A stretch of DNA of 64,000 nt, taken from assembly GCA_963781215.1 (NCBI GenBank), contig CAWAFE010000021.1, forward strand, positions 1 to 64,000. The letters are read 5' to 3'. Both the position numbers and the translations under genes were made by a program. Each line of letters begins with the position of its first letter. The first letter of the stretch is position 1. The DNA comes from AP-15 sp963781215. Lineage in GTDB: Bacteria > Pseudomonadota > Alphaproteobacteria > ATCC43930 > CGMCC-115725. Of the stretch, positions 9,314 to 17,373 are shown in pieces. The notes below the pieces were generated by a model. That model had not been told where the DNA came from, searched no databases, and saw only the letters and a list, made by a program, of their open reading frames with translations.

Positions 9314-9691
9314 CTACCTGCCGTCGAAATCCTCGGGCTGGAGCTGGATCGGGGCGCCGTGCGGAGTGCGGGCGGCGGCGCGGCCCCAGGCGGCGCGGTA
9401 GCGCGCGAGTGTGGGGGCGTCGGCCGCCTCTTTCTCGGCCGTGAGGCGTTCGAGGGCCGCGAGCCAGTGACGGTAATAGGTCTCGCCGGTGTCGGGGTCG
9501 CCCGCTTCCTGGGCGCGCTTGATCTCCTCGGCGAGGGTCGCGGCCCATTCCGGCCACGTGAAGAGGCCCCGTTCGTGCAATGCCAACGTCATGGCGAAGG
9601 CGTGCGCCTCCCACGGCTCGCGAAAGACCGGGCCGTCGGGGCCGCGCGGAATGCTCGGGACCGCCGCGGCGATTTGCTCGACCGAACTCAT
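9314..9691 (-). CDS. Nitrile hydratase activator/accessory protein
   Basis: This 125-residue protein resembles the N-terminal part of nitrile hydratase beta subunits, as nitrile hydratase activators do. Key stretches are FREPWEAHAFAMTLALHERG, WPEWAATLAEEI and TYYRHWLAALERL. Such proteins chaperone metal loading of the alpha subunit. Its ATG overlaps the beta-subunit stop (ATGA), so it is the third gene of one operon with alpha and beta. It is the last gene before the degraded accessory region. Confidence 0.88.
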   Translation of the reverse strand: MSSVEQIAAAVPSIPRGPDGPVFREPWEAHAFAMTLALHERGLFTWPEWAATLAEEIKRAQEAGDPDTGETYYRHWLAALERLTAEKEAADAPTLARYRAAWGRAAARTPHGAPIQLQPEDFDGR

Positions 9692-10347
9692 GCCGCCACG
9701 AGGTAGGGCTCGAAGGCCTCGATCGACACCTTGACCGCGGGGTCGGCGTCGTCGCCCCACAATTCGCGCGCCGAAAAGACCACAGTGTAGAGCCACTGCG
9801 GGTCGTCGCCGGCGCCGAGCGCGGCGCTGTCGGGAAAGACGTGGCAGCCCCGGACCGCCTCGACGAGGCCCGTTTTGCCGCGGGTATAGCGCGGCAAACG
9901 GGTGTGCGTCGCGGGGTTGATGTTTCGTGCGCATACCCGGTCGCCCGGTTTGAACCGCGCCGGCTGGTTGGTCGGGCGGGCGAAGTCGCCGCGGGTATGC
10001 GTCCGGGCAACATCGGCCTGGGTCAGCGTCCGTGGCAGAGGCTCGCCGGCGCGCAGCGAACAGCCGGCGGCGATTTCGTCGGCGCCGACCAGCCCGCGCT
10101 TCAGGAGCCGGCTCTGGAGGCCGAGAAACCAGCGCCGGTAGTAGGACGAGCCGAGATAATCGAGGGGCGGTAGGACTTCCATCGCGGCGCGCCCGGCATC
10201 GATCGACCACAGCCCGGTAAAGCCCATGGCGCGCTGCATCGCCAGCACGCGGCCTTCCCATTTCTCGTGAAACGGCGGCTCGTCCGGCTCGATCTTGACC
10301 GGGCCGAAGCCGTGCATGCCGCCCATGTCGTGGATCGAGTTGGTCAC
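9688..10347 (-). CDS. Nitrile hydratase subunit beta
   Basis: This 219-residue protein pairs with the alpha subunit to hydrate nitriles to amides in the cytoplasm. It shows the beta N-terminus (NSIHDMGGMHGFGPV), the WSIDAGRAAMEVLPPLDYL region, SSYYRRWFLGLQSRLL, and the C-terminal SH3-like barrel (FKPGDRVCARNINPATHTR, LPRYTRGKTGLVE, LYTVVFSARELWG). The start is the GTG overlapping the alpha stop (GTGA). Length is close to usual. Confidence 0.95.
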   Translation of the reverse strand: MTNSIHDMGGMHGFGPVKIEPDEPPFHEKWEGRVLAMQRAMGFTGLWSIDAGRAAMEVLPPLDYLGSSYYRRWFLGLQSRLLKRGLVGADEIAAGCSLRAGEPLPRTLTQADVARTHTRGDFARPTNQPARFKPGDRVCARNINPATHTRLPRYTRGKTGLVEAVRGCHVFPDSAALGAGDDPQWLYTVVFSARELWGDDADPAVKVSIEAFEPYLVAA

Positions 10348-10979
10348 GGCCCGGCCTCGTCCGGCGATTTCGGGAGCCCGGTGCCGATCATGCTGTCGCG
10401 GGTGACGAGTGCCGCGAGCTTTTCCTCGCCCCAATTCTCGGTGCCGGCGGGGCGCATCGGCACCACCAGAAACCGGGTCTCGGCGGTCGAATCCCAGACC
10501 CGCACCTCGGCTTCGGCCGGCAGCGGGACGCCGAGCTCGGCCAGCACGCCCTTCGGATCGATGACCGCGCGCGAACGGTACGGTGCGGATTTGTACCAAA
10601 TGGGCGGCAGCCCCAGCACCTCCCAGGGGTAGCAGGAGCAGAGCGTGCAGACGACCATGTTGTGCACGCGCGGAGTGTCCTCGACCGCGATCAGATGACT
10701 GCCGACGCGGCTGAAATGGCCGTGCGCGTTGACCGCCTCCGTCGCGTCGGCGAGCAGCCGCCCTTTGAACTCGGGGTCCATCCAGGCGCGGGCGACGATA
10801 TGGGCGCCGCTGTGCGGGCCGATCTTGGTCTCGAACGCCTCGACGATCTGATCGAGCGCCTTGGGGTCGATATAGCCCTTCTCAGTCAGGATCGTCTCGA
10901 GCGCCCGCACCCGCGCCTCCATCTCGGACAGCTCCGAGCCGTGCGCGTGGTCATGGGAATGATGATGGTCGGCGGGCAT
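10344..10979 (-). CDS. Nitrile hydratase subunit alpha, cobalt type
   Basis: This 211-residue subunit carries the metal-binding claw VCTLCSCYPW with C111, C114 and C116. The threonine in CTLCSC is the cobalt-type signature; iron enzymes have serine there. The N-terminus is histidine-rich (DHHHSHDHAHG at 5-14), which is unusual and might hold metal. The ATG at 10979 follows a clear gaggag site; a longer upstream frame has no such support. First gene of the alpha-beta-activator operon. No cobalt transporter gene lies beside it. The amidase at the right end of the window is over 50 kb away, so it is not an obvious partner. Confidence 0.96.
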   Translation of the reverse strand: MPADHHHSHDHAHGSELSEMEARVRALETILTEKGYIDPKALDQIVEAFETKIGPHSGAHIVARAWMDPEFKGRLLADATEAVNAHGHFSRVGSHLIAVEDTPRVHNMVVCTLCSCYPWEVLGLPPIWYKSAPYRSRAVIDPKGVLAELGVPLPAEAEVRVWDSTAETRFLVVPMRPAGTENWGEEKLAALVTRDSMIGTGLPKSPDEAGP

Positions 10980-11128
10980 CACTGCGGCTCCTCGAGAAAT
11001 TCGACCCCGGATACGGGCCCGGCCATCGGTCGAGACCCGCGCATCGCCGGACACCATATCGGCCTTTTGCGCCCCAGGTATGCGACTTGCAAGCCCCACC
11101 AATTCGATCGCAAAAACCATCGTCTTTG

Positions 11129-11210
11129 CGATGTGGGGCGTTCTGAGCCGTCGAGCCCAGGATCGACCACTTATCCGCGGTCGGCTGGCGGGACCGAGCG
11201 CCCCACATCG
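11129..11210. repeat. 12-base inverted repeat between nitrile hydratase and mlrC genes
   Basis: cgatgtggggcg at 11129-11140 recurs as its exact complement cgccccacatcg at 11199-11210, with 58 bases between. It sits just past the stop of the MlrC-type gene and upstream of the nitrile hydratase operon. It could be a long-loop hairpin acting on transcript ends, or the ends of a small mobile remnant. No poly-T run follows, so it is not a standard terminator. Confidence 0.6.
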
Positions 11211-11214
11211 AGCG

Positions 11215-12699
11215 TTAGCGATTGGGTAGATCGAGTGGATAGATCGGCCTCCTGACCTTCTTGAATTGGAGCTGGCCGTAATCGGAGGTGCAGACGCCGA
11301 CCCCGGCGCAATCGACGACGGCTGTCGCGAGCTTGGCCAGCCCGGCGCGCCAATGAATGCGGCTCTTCAGCATGACATAGCGCTTTTGCGTCGGATCGAT
11401 GCCGAGCGAGAGGAGACAATTCAAATCCGACGGCTCGACATGGCGCGAGATCAGCACGATCTCGACCGCCCCGGTGTCGAGCACGACCGAAGTACCCATC
11501 TCCATCTGCACCCCGCGGCCCATCGGCCCGCGGTTCTTGTAATGCCCGTTGGAAATGGTTTTGACCGTGCCGTTCACGGTCAAGGGCGGGCTCTCGGCCG
11601 GGATCGCGGGCATCTTCAATTTGCCGCCGATCGACAAGGTGATCCGGGCGCCGATCCCGGCGGCGATCGCCTGCCGTACCGCCTCCGGGTCAAAGATCGC
11701 AAAGGCGGCGACATCTTCGAGCCCCTGCCGCAGGATCTCGGCCAAGACCGCGGTCGTGTCCATCGTGCCGCCCGAGGCGCAGTTGTCGAAATGGTCGAGC
11801 AAAACGACCGGGCCCTCATCGGACGCCGTCGCCTTGGCGCGCGCGACCGATTCCCGCAAAGGCTCGATCTGGTAGACAAAGGCCTCACGCTCGACCCAGG
11901 CGCGGTCGAGCAATTCGTCGCGAAGGTCCTCGGCGAGCTTCAGGTCACCATCTGTCACGACGACCGCGCTCAGCCCGGCATTGGTTATGTCGGCATGCGG
12001 AAAGCCGGTGAAAAGGCTGGCGGCCAAGGCACCCTCGGCGCCCATCGCGGCGCAACGGTGCTGCAATTCCCCGTTCGGGTGGTCGTCGGTGCCCTGCCGC
12101 ATGACATGCGGAAGCATCGGCACGTTGCCCCAGGCCATGACCGGCCTCACCTCGCCGCGGATCGCGCGCAGCAGGATCTCGCCGGCGAGCAGGGCCGTCT
12201 CATAGGTGTCGATATGCGGGTAGGTGCGGTAGCCGGTGACGACCGTCGCATTGGCGATGATCTCGTCATAGAGGTTGGCGTGCATGTCGAGCGACACGGC
12301 GATCGGCGTCTTCGGATCGATCGCGCGCAGCCGTTTCAAGAACTGGCCCTCGCCGTCCTCCAGGCTCTCGGTAACCATGGCGCCATGCAGGTCGAGCATG
12401 ATGCCGTCGAAGCCGCCCTCCGCGACGGCTGCACAGATCGTGTCGGTGATGTGCGCATAGGCCGCGTCCTCGACCGGCGCGCTCGGCGACGCCCCGGCGG
12501 CGATCGGCACGACAATTTCGGCGCCCTCACGTGCGGCGAGGTCGAGATAGGCGCCGAGCCCGGTGCCAGTGCCGCGATAGGCGCGCACCGCCGCCTCGCC
12601 GTAGAGCGGGCCGGGTCCGTTGCCGAAGCGGGCGAGCGGCGTGGGCACCGGCGAAAAGGTGTTGGTCTCGTGCTTCATCATCGCGATCAACAAGCGCAT
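11215..12699 (-). CDS. M81 family metallopeptidase (MlrC-like)
   Basis: This 494-residue protein belongs to the MlrC family, named for a microcystin-degrading enzyme but widespread in proteobacteria with unknown small-peptide or amide substrates. The N-terminal domain (DUF1485) shows RLLIAMMKHETNTFSP, GFDGIMLDLHGAMVTE, VSLDMHANLYDEII and GYRTYPHIDTYE. The C-terminal domain has PVVLLDHFDNCASGGTMD. The histidines and aspartates in these segments are the likely metal ligands. The start is the ATG of MRLLIAM rather than the one five codons upstream. No signal peptide, so cytoplasmic. Confidence 0.9.
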   Translation of the reverse strand: MRLLIAMMKHETNTFSPVPTPLARFGNGPGPLYGEAAVRAYRGTGTGLGAYLDLAAREGAEIVVPIAAGASPSAPVEDAAYAHITDTICAAVAEGGFDGIMLDLHGAMVTESLEDGEGQFLKRLRAIDPKTPIAVSLDMHANLYDEIIANATVVTGYRTYPHIDTYETALLAGEILLRAIRGEVRPVMAWGNVPMLPHVMRQGTDDHPNGELQHRCAAMGAEGALAASLFTGFPHADITNAGLSAVVVTDGDLKLAEDLRDELLDRAWVEREAFVYQIEPLRESVARAKATASDEGPVVLLDHFDNCASGGTMDTTAVLAEILRQGLEDVAAFAIFDPEAVRQAIAAGIGARITLSIGGKLKMPAIPAESPPLTVNGTVKTISNGHYKNRGPMGRGVQMEMGTSVVLDTGAVEIVLISRHVEPSDLNCLLSLGIDPTQKRYVMLKSRIHWRAGLAKLATAVVDCAGVGVCTSDYGQLQFKKVRRPIYPLDLPNR

Positions 12700-12815
12700 G
12701 CCGTGGTCTCCCATTCGAACCAGTCGACGATATCGCAGGGTTGCGTCCCGGTGTAGCCATGAGGCGCTCGACGGAGACCGCGGTTATGGCTATGGCTATA
12801 TTTGCGGGGGCTTGC

Positions 12816-13064
12816 GTGACCGTCTACAGTGTCGCCGAGGCAAAAAACACGCTTCCCCCTTTGATCGACCGCGCCCTTCAAGGTGAGGCGGTGGTTATTA
12901 CGCGGCGCGCCAAACCGGTCGCCGAGCTCAAGCGGGTGAGGCGGCAACCTGTCGCGTCGCGTGCGAGCGATGCTTGGCTGCAGTCGCGGCGGCGCGCGCG
13001 TCCGGGCGTCAGCCTGACCTCTGTCGAGATCCTGGATCGGCTGTACGAGCCCGACGCTCATTGA
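12816..13064 (+). CDS. Phd/YefM-type antitoxin
   Basis: This 82-residue protein begins VTVYSVAEAKNTLPPLIDRAL and has ITRRAKPVAELKRV, the DNA-binding half of Phd/YefM antitoxins. The basic and polar C-terminal part should wrap the toxin. The GTG at 12816 gives the usual family start; an in-frame ATG at 12786 has a better ribosome site (ggag) and would add ten residues. Its stop overlaps the TTG start of the toxin gene. Such pairs usually repress their own promoter. Confidence 0.82.
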   Translation: MTVYSVAEAKNTLPPLIDRALQGEAVVITRRAKPVAELKRVRRQPVASRASDAWLQSRRRARPGVSLTSVEILDRLYEPDAH

Positions 13065-13492
13065 GCGCTTATCTCGACGCCAGTGTCCTGCTACCTACCT
13101 TGGTCGAAGAGCCGGGCAGCGCGGTGGTGGACGCGTATCTTCTCGCCGGGCCAGAAGAGCTCTTGGTCAGCGGGTTCGCCGCGGCCGAGGTAGCTTCGGC
13201 GCTGTCATGCCTGGTTCGGATGGGGCTTCTCCAAGCAAATGACGCATCCGCGCGTCTCGCTGATTTCGAGGTCTGGCGGGAGGCTGCGAGTTCACCAGTC
13301 GACATTCACGGTTCGGATGTTCGGCTCGCGTACATCTACGTCCAGCGATTTGACTTGGCGTTGCGCGCGCCCGACGCTTTGCACCTTGCGATCGCCCGGC
13401 GTCTCGGTGCTCCGCTGATTACGCTCGACCAGCGGTTGGCCGCCGCCGCCCGCGAACTGGGCATTGCCTGCGATGTGCCGAAGACAGGCTGA
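13061..13492 (+). CDS. VapC-type PIN-domain toxin
   Basis: This 143-residue PIN-domain protein is a probable ribonuclease toxin neutralised by the preceding antitoxin. The acidic pocket is visible: SAYLDASVLLP at the start, GFAAAEVASALS, RAPDALHLAIA and ITLDQRLAAAA. The start is a TTG that overlaps the antitoxin stop (TTGA), which couples toxin synthesis to antitoxin translation and keeps it low. Length is typical. Confidence 0.88.
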   Translation: MSAYLDASVLLPTLVEEPGSAVVDAYLLAGPEELLVSGFAAAEVASALSCLVRMGLLQANDASARLADFEVWREAASSPVDIHGSDVRLAYIYVQRFDLALRAPDALHLAIARRLGAPLITLDQRLAAAARELGIACDVPKTG

Positions 13493-13536
13493 GCGGAGAT
13501 TCGACGGCGCGGCGAGAATTGGCAGTCTGTCGACCG

Positions 13537-14409
13537 TCACGCCTCGAGGTGGCCGCGCCGCAGATAAAGCGCTCGCAGGCTGTCGCGCGGGCCGAGCAGC
13601 ACCGAGGCGACGTAGCCGAGCCCGGCGACCAGCACGATCGCCGGTCCCGAGGGCAGGTCGAGATGATAGGACAGGAGCAGGCCAAGAAAGGCCGAGCCCA
13701 TTGCCAAGGCGCTGCTCACGGCGCCCAGCGACCACAGCTCGCGCACCCAGAACCGCGCCGCCGCTGCCGGCAGCATCATCAACCCGACCGCCATCAGGGT
13801 GCCGAGCGCCTGAAACCCGGCGACGAGATTTAGGACGACTGTTGCCAAAAACAGCGTATGGACGAGCCCGCCCCGGCCGCCGACCGCGCGCAAATAACCG
13901 GGGTCGAAGCATTCGACGACGAGCGGCCGGTAGATGATTGCGAGCAGCAGCAGGCTCGCCGTCGCGATGCCGCCGATCAGGATCAGCGCCGCGTCGTCGA
14001 CCGCCAGGATCGAGCCGAACAGCAGGTGCAACAGATCGATGTTGCTGCCGTGGGTCGACACCAGCAGCACCCCCAGCGCCAGCGAGATCAAATAGAAGGC
14101 GGCAAAGCTCGCATCCTCGCGCAATGGCGTGAGCCGGGTCACCACCCCCGACAGCAGCGCCACGACGAGCCCGGCGGCGACGCCGCCGAGGCTCATCGCC
14201 GGCAATGACAAGCCGGCGATAATGAACCCCAACGCCGCCCCCGGCAGCACCGCATGTGACAGCGCATCGCCCATCAGGCTCATCCGGCGGATCACCAGGA
14301 TCGTGCCGATCGGCCCGCAGCCGAGCGCCAGCGCGAGACAGCCGACCAGCGCACGGCGCATGAAGGCAAATTCGGCGAAGGGGCCGAGGGCAGCGGCGTA
14401 GAGCGTCAC
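13537..14409 (-). CDS. Metal ABC transporter permease (ZnuB/MntB family)
   Basis: This 290-residue inner-membrane protein has eight or nine hydrophobic segments and the family hallmarks FAEFAFMRRALVGC, IRRMSLMGDALSHAVLPGAA, VGLMMLPAAAARFW and SYHLDLPSGPAIVLV. It should form the channel of a zinc or manganese importer with the ATPase just upstream. The GTG start at 14409 gives the normal N-terminus (VTLYAAALGPFAEF) and lies 10 bases after the ATPase stop; an upstream GTG at 14433 is also open. No binding protein gene is adjacent. Confidence 0.9.
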   Translation of the reverse strand: MTLYAAALGPFAEFAFMRRALVGCLALALGCGPIGTILVIRRMSLMGDALSHAVLPGAALGFIIAGLSLPAMSLGGVAAGLVVALLSGVVTRLTPLREDASFAAFYLISLALGVLLVSTHGSNIDLLHLLFGSILAVDDAALILIGGIATASLLLLAIIYRPLVVECFDPGYLRAVGGRGGLVHTLFLATVVLNLVAGFQALGTLMAVGLMMLPAAAARFWVRELWSLGAVSSALAMGSAFLGLLLSYHLDLPSGPAIVLVAGLGYVASVLLGPRDSLRALYLRRGHLEA

Positions 14410-14419
14410 CTTCGCGGCC

Positions 14420-15175
14420 TCACGCCGGCTCACGCCGGCAGTCCTCGGCTTCGGCGGACCACGCCTCCGACATGTGGCGGGCGCGCTGCAGATTGTCCGG
14501 CGTCAGCACCTCTCGCGTCTCGCCCCAGGCGACGCATTCGCGGGCGATCAAGAGAGTCTCAGGGAAATGGCCGCGGACCTGGTCGAGATCGTGCAGGACG
14601 GCGGCAACCGTCCGGCGCTCGCGGTGCCAGCCTTGGACGAGAAGGAGAAGATCCTCGCTGGTCCGCCAATCGACGGCCCCGAATGGCTCGTCGAGCAAGA
14701 TGAGCTCGGCATCCTGCACCATCAGCCGGGCGAAGAGGACGCGCTGAAACTGTCCGGCCGACAAGGTCTCAATCGGCCGCCGCTCGAAGCCGTCGAGGCC
14801 GACGGCGGCGAGCGCCTGCCGGGCCCCGTCGCGCTGCGCTCGGGTCAAGGCCCTGGCCCAGCCGATCTGCCGCCAGTGGCCGAGCAGCACGGTATCAAGC
14901 ACCGAAATCGGAAAGTGCGGCTCGATTTCGGCGTGCTGTGGCAGATAGGCGATACCGCCGCGGCCGAGATCGGCGCGCTCGATAGCACCCTCTGCCGGCC
15001 GCATCAGGCCGGCGATGCCTTTGAGGAGCGTGCTCTTGCCGGCGCCGTTCGGACCCACGATCGCGGTCAGCGAGCCGCGCGCCAGCACGCCGCTCAAATG
15101 ATGGATCGCCGGGTGGCGCTCATAGGTCAGGGTCAAGCCGTGAAGGACGACGGCGCTGTCGGCGGTAATGCTCAT
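14420..15175 (-). CDS. Metal ABC transporter ATP-binding protein (ZnuC/MntA-type)
   Basis: This 251-residue ATPase has Walker A VGPNGAGKSTLL (about 37-48), a Q-loop YLPQHAEIEPHFP, signature LSAGQFQRVLFARL, Walker B LILLDEPFG and the switch histidine in VLHDLDQV. It powers the adjacent permease. The start at 15175 overlaps the stop of a tiny upstream gene (ATGA). No solute-binding protein or Zur-type regulator is seen nearby, so metal preference (zinc or manganese) is open. Confidence 0.92.
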   Translation of the reverse strand: MSITADSAVVLHGLTLTYERHPAIHHLSGVLARGSLTAIVGPNGAGKSTLLKGIAGLMRPAEGAIERADLGRGGIAYLPQHAEIEPHFPISVLDTVLLGHWRQIGWARALTRAQRDGARQALAAVGLDGFERRPIETLSAGQFQRVLFARLMVQDAELILLDEPFGAVDWRTSEDLLLLVQGWHRERRTVAAVLHDLDQVRGHFPETLLIARECVAWGETREVLTPDNLQRARHMSEAWSAEAEDCRREPA

Positions 15176-15312
15176 TTGAGCGCCCACCAGATCGCGAGCC
15201 ATAAGAGCGCCGCCGCCAAAACCGCCCTGGCCAGCCGCTCAGCGACGCTTTGCTCAATCAGGCTGCGTTCCAGCGCGGCGCGGGCGCGGTAAAGCCTCGA
15301 TCGGGCGATCAA
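15172..15312 (-). CDS. Possible 46-residue single-pass membrane protein
   Basis: A TTG two bases after the rnc stop opens a 46-codon frame whose stop overlaps the ABC ATPase start (ATGA). The product has a basic, helical N-terminal half and a C-terminal membrane helix (LARAVLAAALLWLAIWWAL). Tight spacing on both sides argues that it is real and links rnc to the transporter genes in one transcript. No family recognised and no strong ribosome site, so this is tentative. Confidence 0.4.
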   Translation of the reverse strand: MIARSRLYRARAALERSLIEQSVAERLARAVLAAALLWLAIWWALK

Positions 15313-15313
15313 G

Positions 15314-16057
15314 TCAGGCGACGGCGAGGCGATCGAGCATCGCCGCCGCCGCCCTCGCCTCGGCAAGGCGCTTCGACGGGGCGGTCGCGACCGCCGGATC
15401 CCGGTCGGCCAGGCTTACCGCCACGGTAAAGACCAGGGCATGGTCGGGACCGGCCGCCGCCACTAGCCGATAGGCCGGGAGCGGCAGGCCGCGTCCTTGG
15501 GCCCATTCCTGGAGCGCGGTTTTCGGGTCGCGCGGCGGCCCTTCCATCTCCGTCAGCAGAGGATCCCAGAAGCGTCGGATAAAGCCCGAGGCGGCCTCGA
15601 TACCGCCGTCGAGATAGATCGCAGCGATCACCGCCTCGCAGGCATCGGCGAGGATTGCCGGGTTGCTCGCCGTCCCTGACGCCGCCTCGGCCCGCGACAG
15701 GATCAGGTGTTGGCCCAGGCCGATCGCCTCGGCGACCCGCGCCAACGCCTCGCGGCGAACGAGGTGGGTATGCCTTCGGGTCAAATGCCCTTCCGGCTCG
15801 CTGTCGAACCGCCGCCACAAGAGATCGGCCACGACGAGACCCAGGACCCGATCGCCGAGAAATTCCAGACGCTCGTAGCTCGGCCTGACGGCCTTCCCCC
15901 GTCGGCCTCGCTGCCGTTCCTGGGTCATGGCACTCGGGTGGGTCAAGGCTTCTTCAAGAAGTTCGGGCCGGGCGAAGTCGTGACCGATCGTGCGGGCGAA
16001 ATCGGGGGCCGCTGCGGCGCGCGTCGCCGGCGCAGATGCCGCGGCTCCGTCGACCAT
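15314..16057 (-). CDS. rnc: Ribonuclease III
   Basis: This 247-residue enzyme cleaves double-stranded RNA in rRNA and mRNA processing. The signature ERLEFLGDRVLG (about 62-73) and DACEAVIAAIYLDGG carry the catalytic acidic residues. A C-terminal double-stranded RNA-binding domain (DPKTALQEWAQGRGLPLPAY onward) is present. The ATG at 16057 is two bases after the lepB stop. In most alphaproteobacteria era follows rnc; here a tiny gene and a metal transporter follow. Confidence 0.96.
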   Translation of the reverse strand: MVDGAAASAPATRAAAAPDFARTIGHDFARPELLEEALTHPSAMTQERQRGRRGKAVRPSYERLEFLGDRVLGLVVADLLWRRFDSEPEGHLTRRHTHLVRREALARVAEAIGLGQHLILSRAEAASGTASNPAILADACEAVIAAIYLDGGIEAASGFIRRFWDPLLTEMEGPPRDPKTALQEWAQGRGLPLPAYRLVAAAGPDHALVFTVAVSLADRDPAVATAPSKRLAEARAAAAMLDRLAVA

Positions 16058-16059
16058 CG

Positions 16060-16854
16060 CTAATGGATCCTGGTCAGCAGCCGGCCGTAGCGGATCGCGA
16101 ACGGCCATCTCCAGAATTCCCATAGCCTCGCCGACCCGTCGGTCGAAAAGAAGATAAACTGCGCCTTGCCGATCAGGTTCTCCGCCGGGACATAGCGGAG
16201 CTGATCCTCCGAACGCATGTCCAAATTCGCTCCGAATGCGACACGGCTATCGGACGAATTATCTCTATTATCACCCATCATGAAAAACTCGCCGTCAGGT
16301 ACGGTGAACACTTTAGTATTGTTGACAATCCCCTGATCGGTTTTCTTGATGATCGGGTGTGTCACGCCGTTGGGCAAGGTCTCGCTGTAGAGGACGCACA
16401 TGTCGAACCCATTATCCGGGCATTGCTCGTCCCTGACTTTCTGGCGTGGGACGAGCTTGTCGTCGATGTAGAGCTCACCCTGGCGCACCTGGATCCGGTC
16501 GCCCGGCAGGCCGATCACCCGCTTGATGAAGTCAGTCGAGTTGTCGGTCGGCACCTTGAAGACGATGACATCGCCCCGCTCTGGCGGATGAAAGAAGATT
16601 CTCCCGGAAAACAGCGGCAACCCGAACGGCAACGAATAGCGGCTGTAGCCGTAGGAAAATTTTGAAACAAACAGATAGTCTCCAACCAGAAGTGTCGGGA
16701 TCATCGAGCCTGAGGGAATATTGAACGGCTCAAACGCAACGGTGCGAACTACCAACGCAATCAGAACAGCGTAGACAACGGTCTTTATCGTATCGACGAC
16801 GCCGCCTGCTGATTTTTTCCTCGCGATAACCTTGCGGGCGGAATTCGTTTTCAT
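16060..16854 (-). CDS. lepB: Signal peptidase I
   Basis: This 264-residue membrane protease removes signal peptides from exported proteins. An N-terminal membrane helix (TVVYAVLIALVVRTVAF) precedes the nucleophile in PSGSMIPTL (S50) and the general base lysine in FIKRVIGLPGD (K111). The C-terminal GDNRDNSSDSR box is complete. Start chosen at MKTNSARK. It lies between acpS (78-base gap) and rnc (2-base gap), the order usual in Alphaproteobacteria. Confidence 0.96.
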   Translation of the reverse strand: MKTNSARKVIARKKSAGGVVDTIKTVVYAVLIALVVRTVAFEPFNIPSGSMIPTLLVGDYLFVSKFSYGYSRYSLPFGLPLFSGRIFFHPPERGDVIVFKVPTDNSTDFIKRVIGLPGDRIQVRQGELYIDDKLVPRQKVRDEQCPDNGFDMCVLYSETLPNGVTHPIIKKTDQGIVNNTKVFTVPDGEFFMMGDNRDNSSDSRVAFGANLDMRSEDQLRYVPAENLIGKAQFIFFSTDGSARLWEFWRWPFAIRYGRLLTRIH

Positions 16855-16932
16855 GAAACGCCTTGTGGGCCTCGATGGCGCCGGATCAAGCCCAGGACGG
16901 TGCCACAAGTCAAGGGAGCGCCGGCAAAAAGT

Positions 16933-17349
16933 TTACCGCAATTCGCCGCCCACGACCGGGACGGCAGTGATAATTACCACCGCCTGGGCGATCGGCGGCT
17001 CGTCGGTCAGGGAAAGATCGAGCCGCGCCGACATCCCGGCCGGGATCATCTCGTCGAGCCGGCGCCGCGCGCCGCCGGTTAGCCGCATCGAAGGCTGTCC
17101 CGAGGGCAGGTTGACGACCCCGAGGTCCCGCCAATATACGCCGCGCCGGAAGCCGGTGCCGAGCGCCTTCGAGCACGCCTCCTTGGCGGCGAAGCGGCGG
17201 GCATAGCTCGCCGCCCGGTTGGCCCGCCGGTCGCATCGCCGCCGCTCGTCGGCGGTGAAGATCCGCGTCAGAAAGCGGTCACCGAACCGTTCGATCACCT
17301 GCTCGATGCGGCGGATGTCGATCAGGTCGCTGCCGAGGCCGAGAATCAT
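16933..17349 (-). CDS. acpS: Holo-[acyl-carrier-protein] synthase
   Basis: This 138-residue enzyme transfers phosphopantetheine from CoA to acyl carrier protein. Both signature regions are there: ILGLGSDLIDIRRIEQVI with the metal-binding aspartate, and ARRFAAKEACSKALGTG with the glutamate and lysine. The product ends GGELR. Only 24 bases separate it from rsh upstream; pdxJ, often found here in relatives, is absent. Confidence 0.95.
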   Translation of the reverse strand: MILGLGSDLIDIRRIEQVIERFGDRFLTRIFTADERRRCDRRANRAASYARRFAAKEACSKALGTGFRRGVYWRDLGVVNLPSGQPSMRLTGGARRRLDEMIPAGMSARLDLSLTDEPPIAQAVVIITAVPVVGGELR

Positions 17350-17373
17350 CGGCTCAGGCGACGCCTGCGGCCA

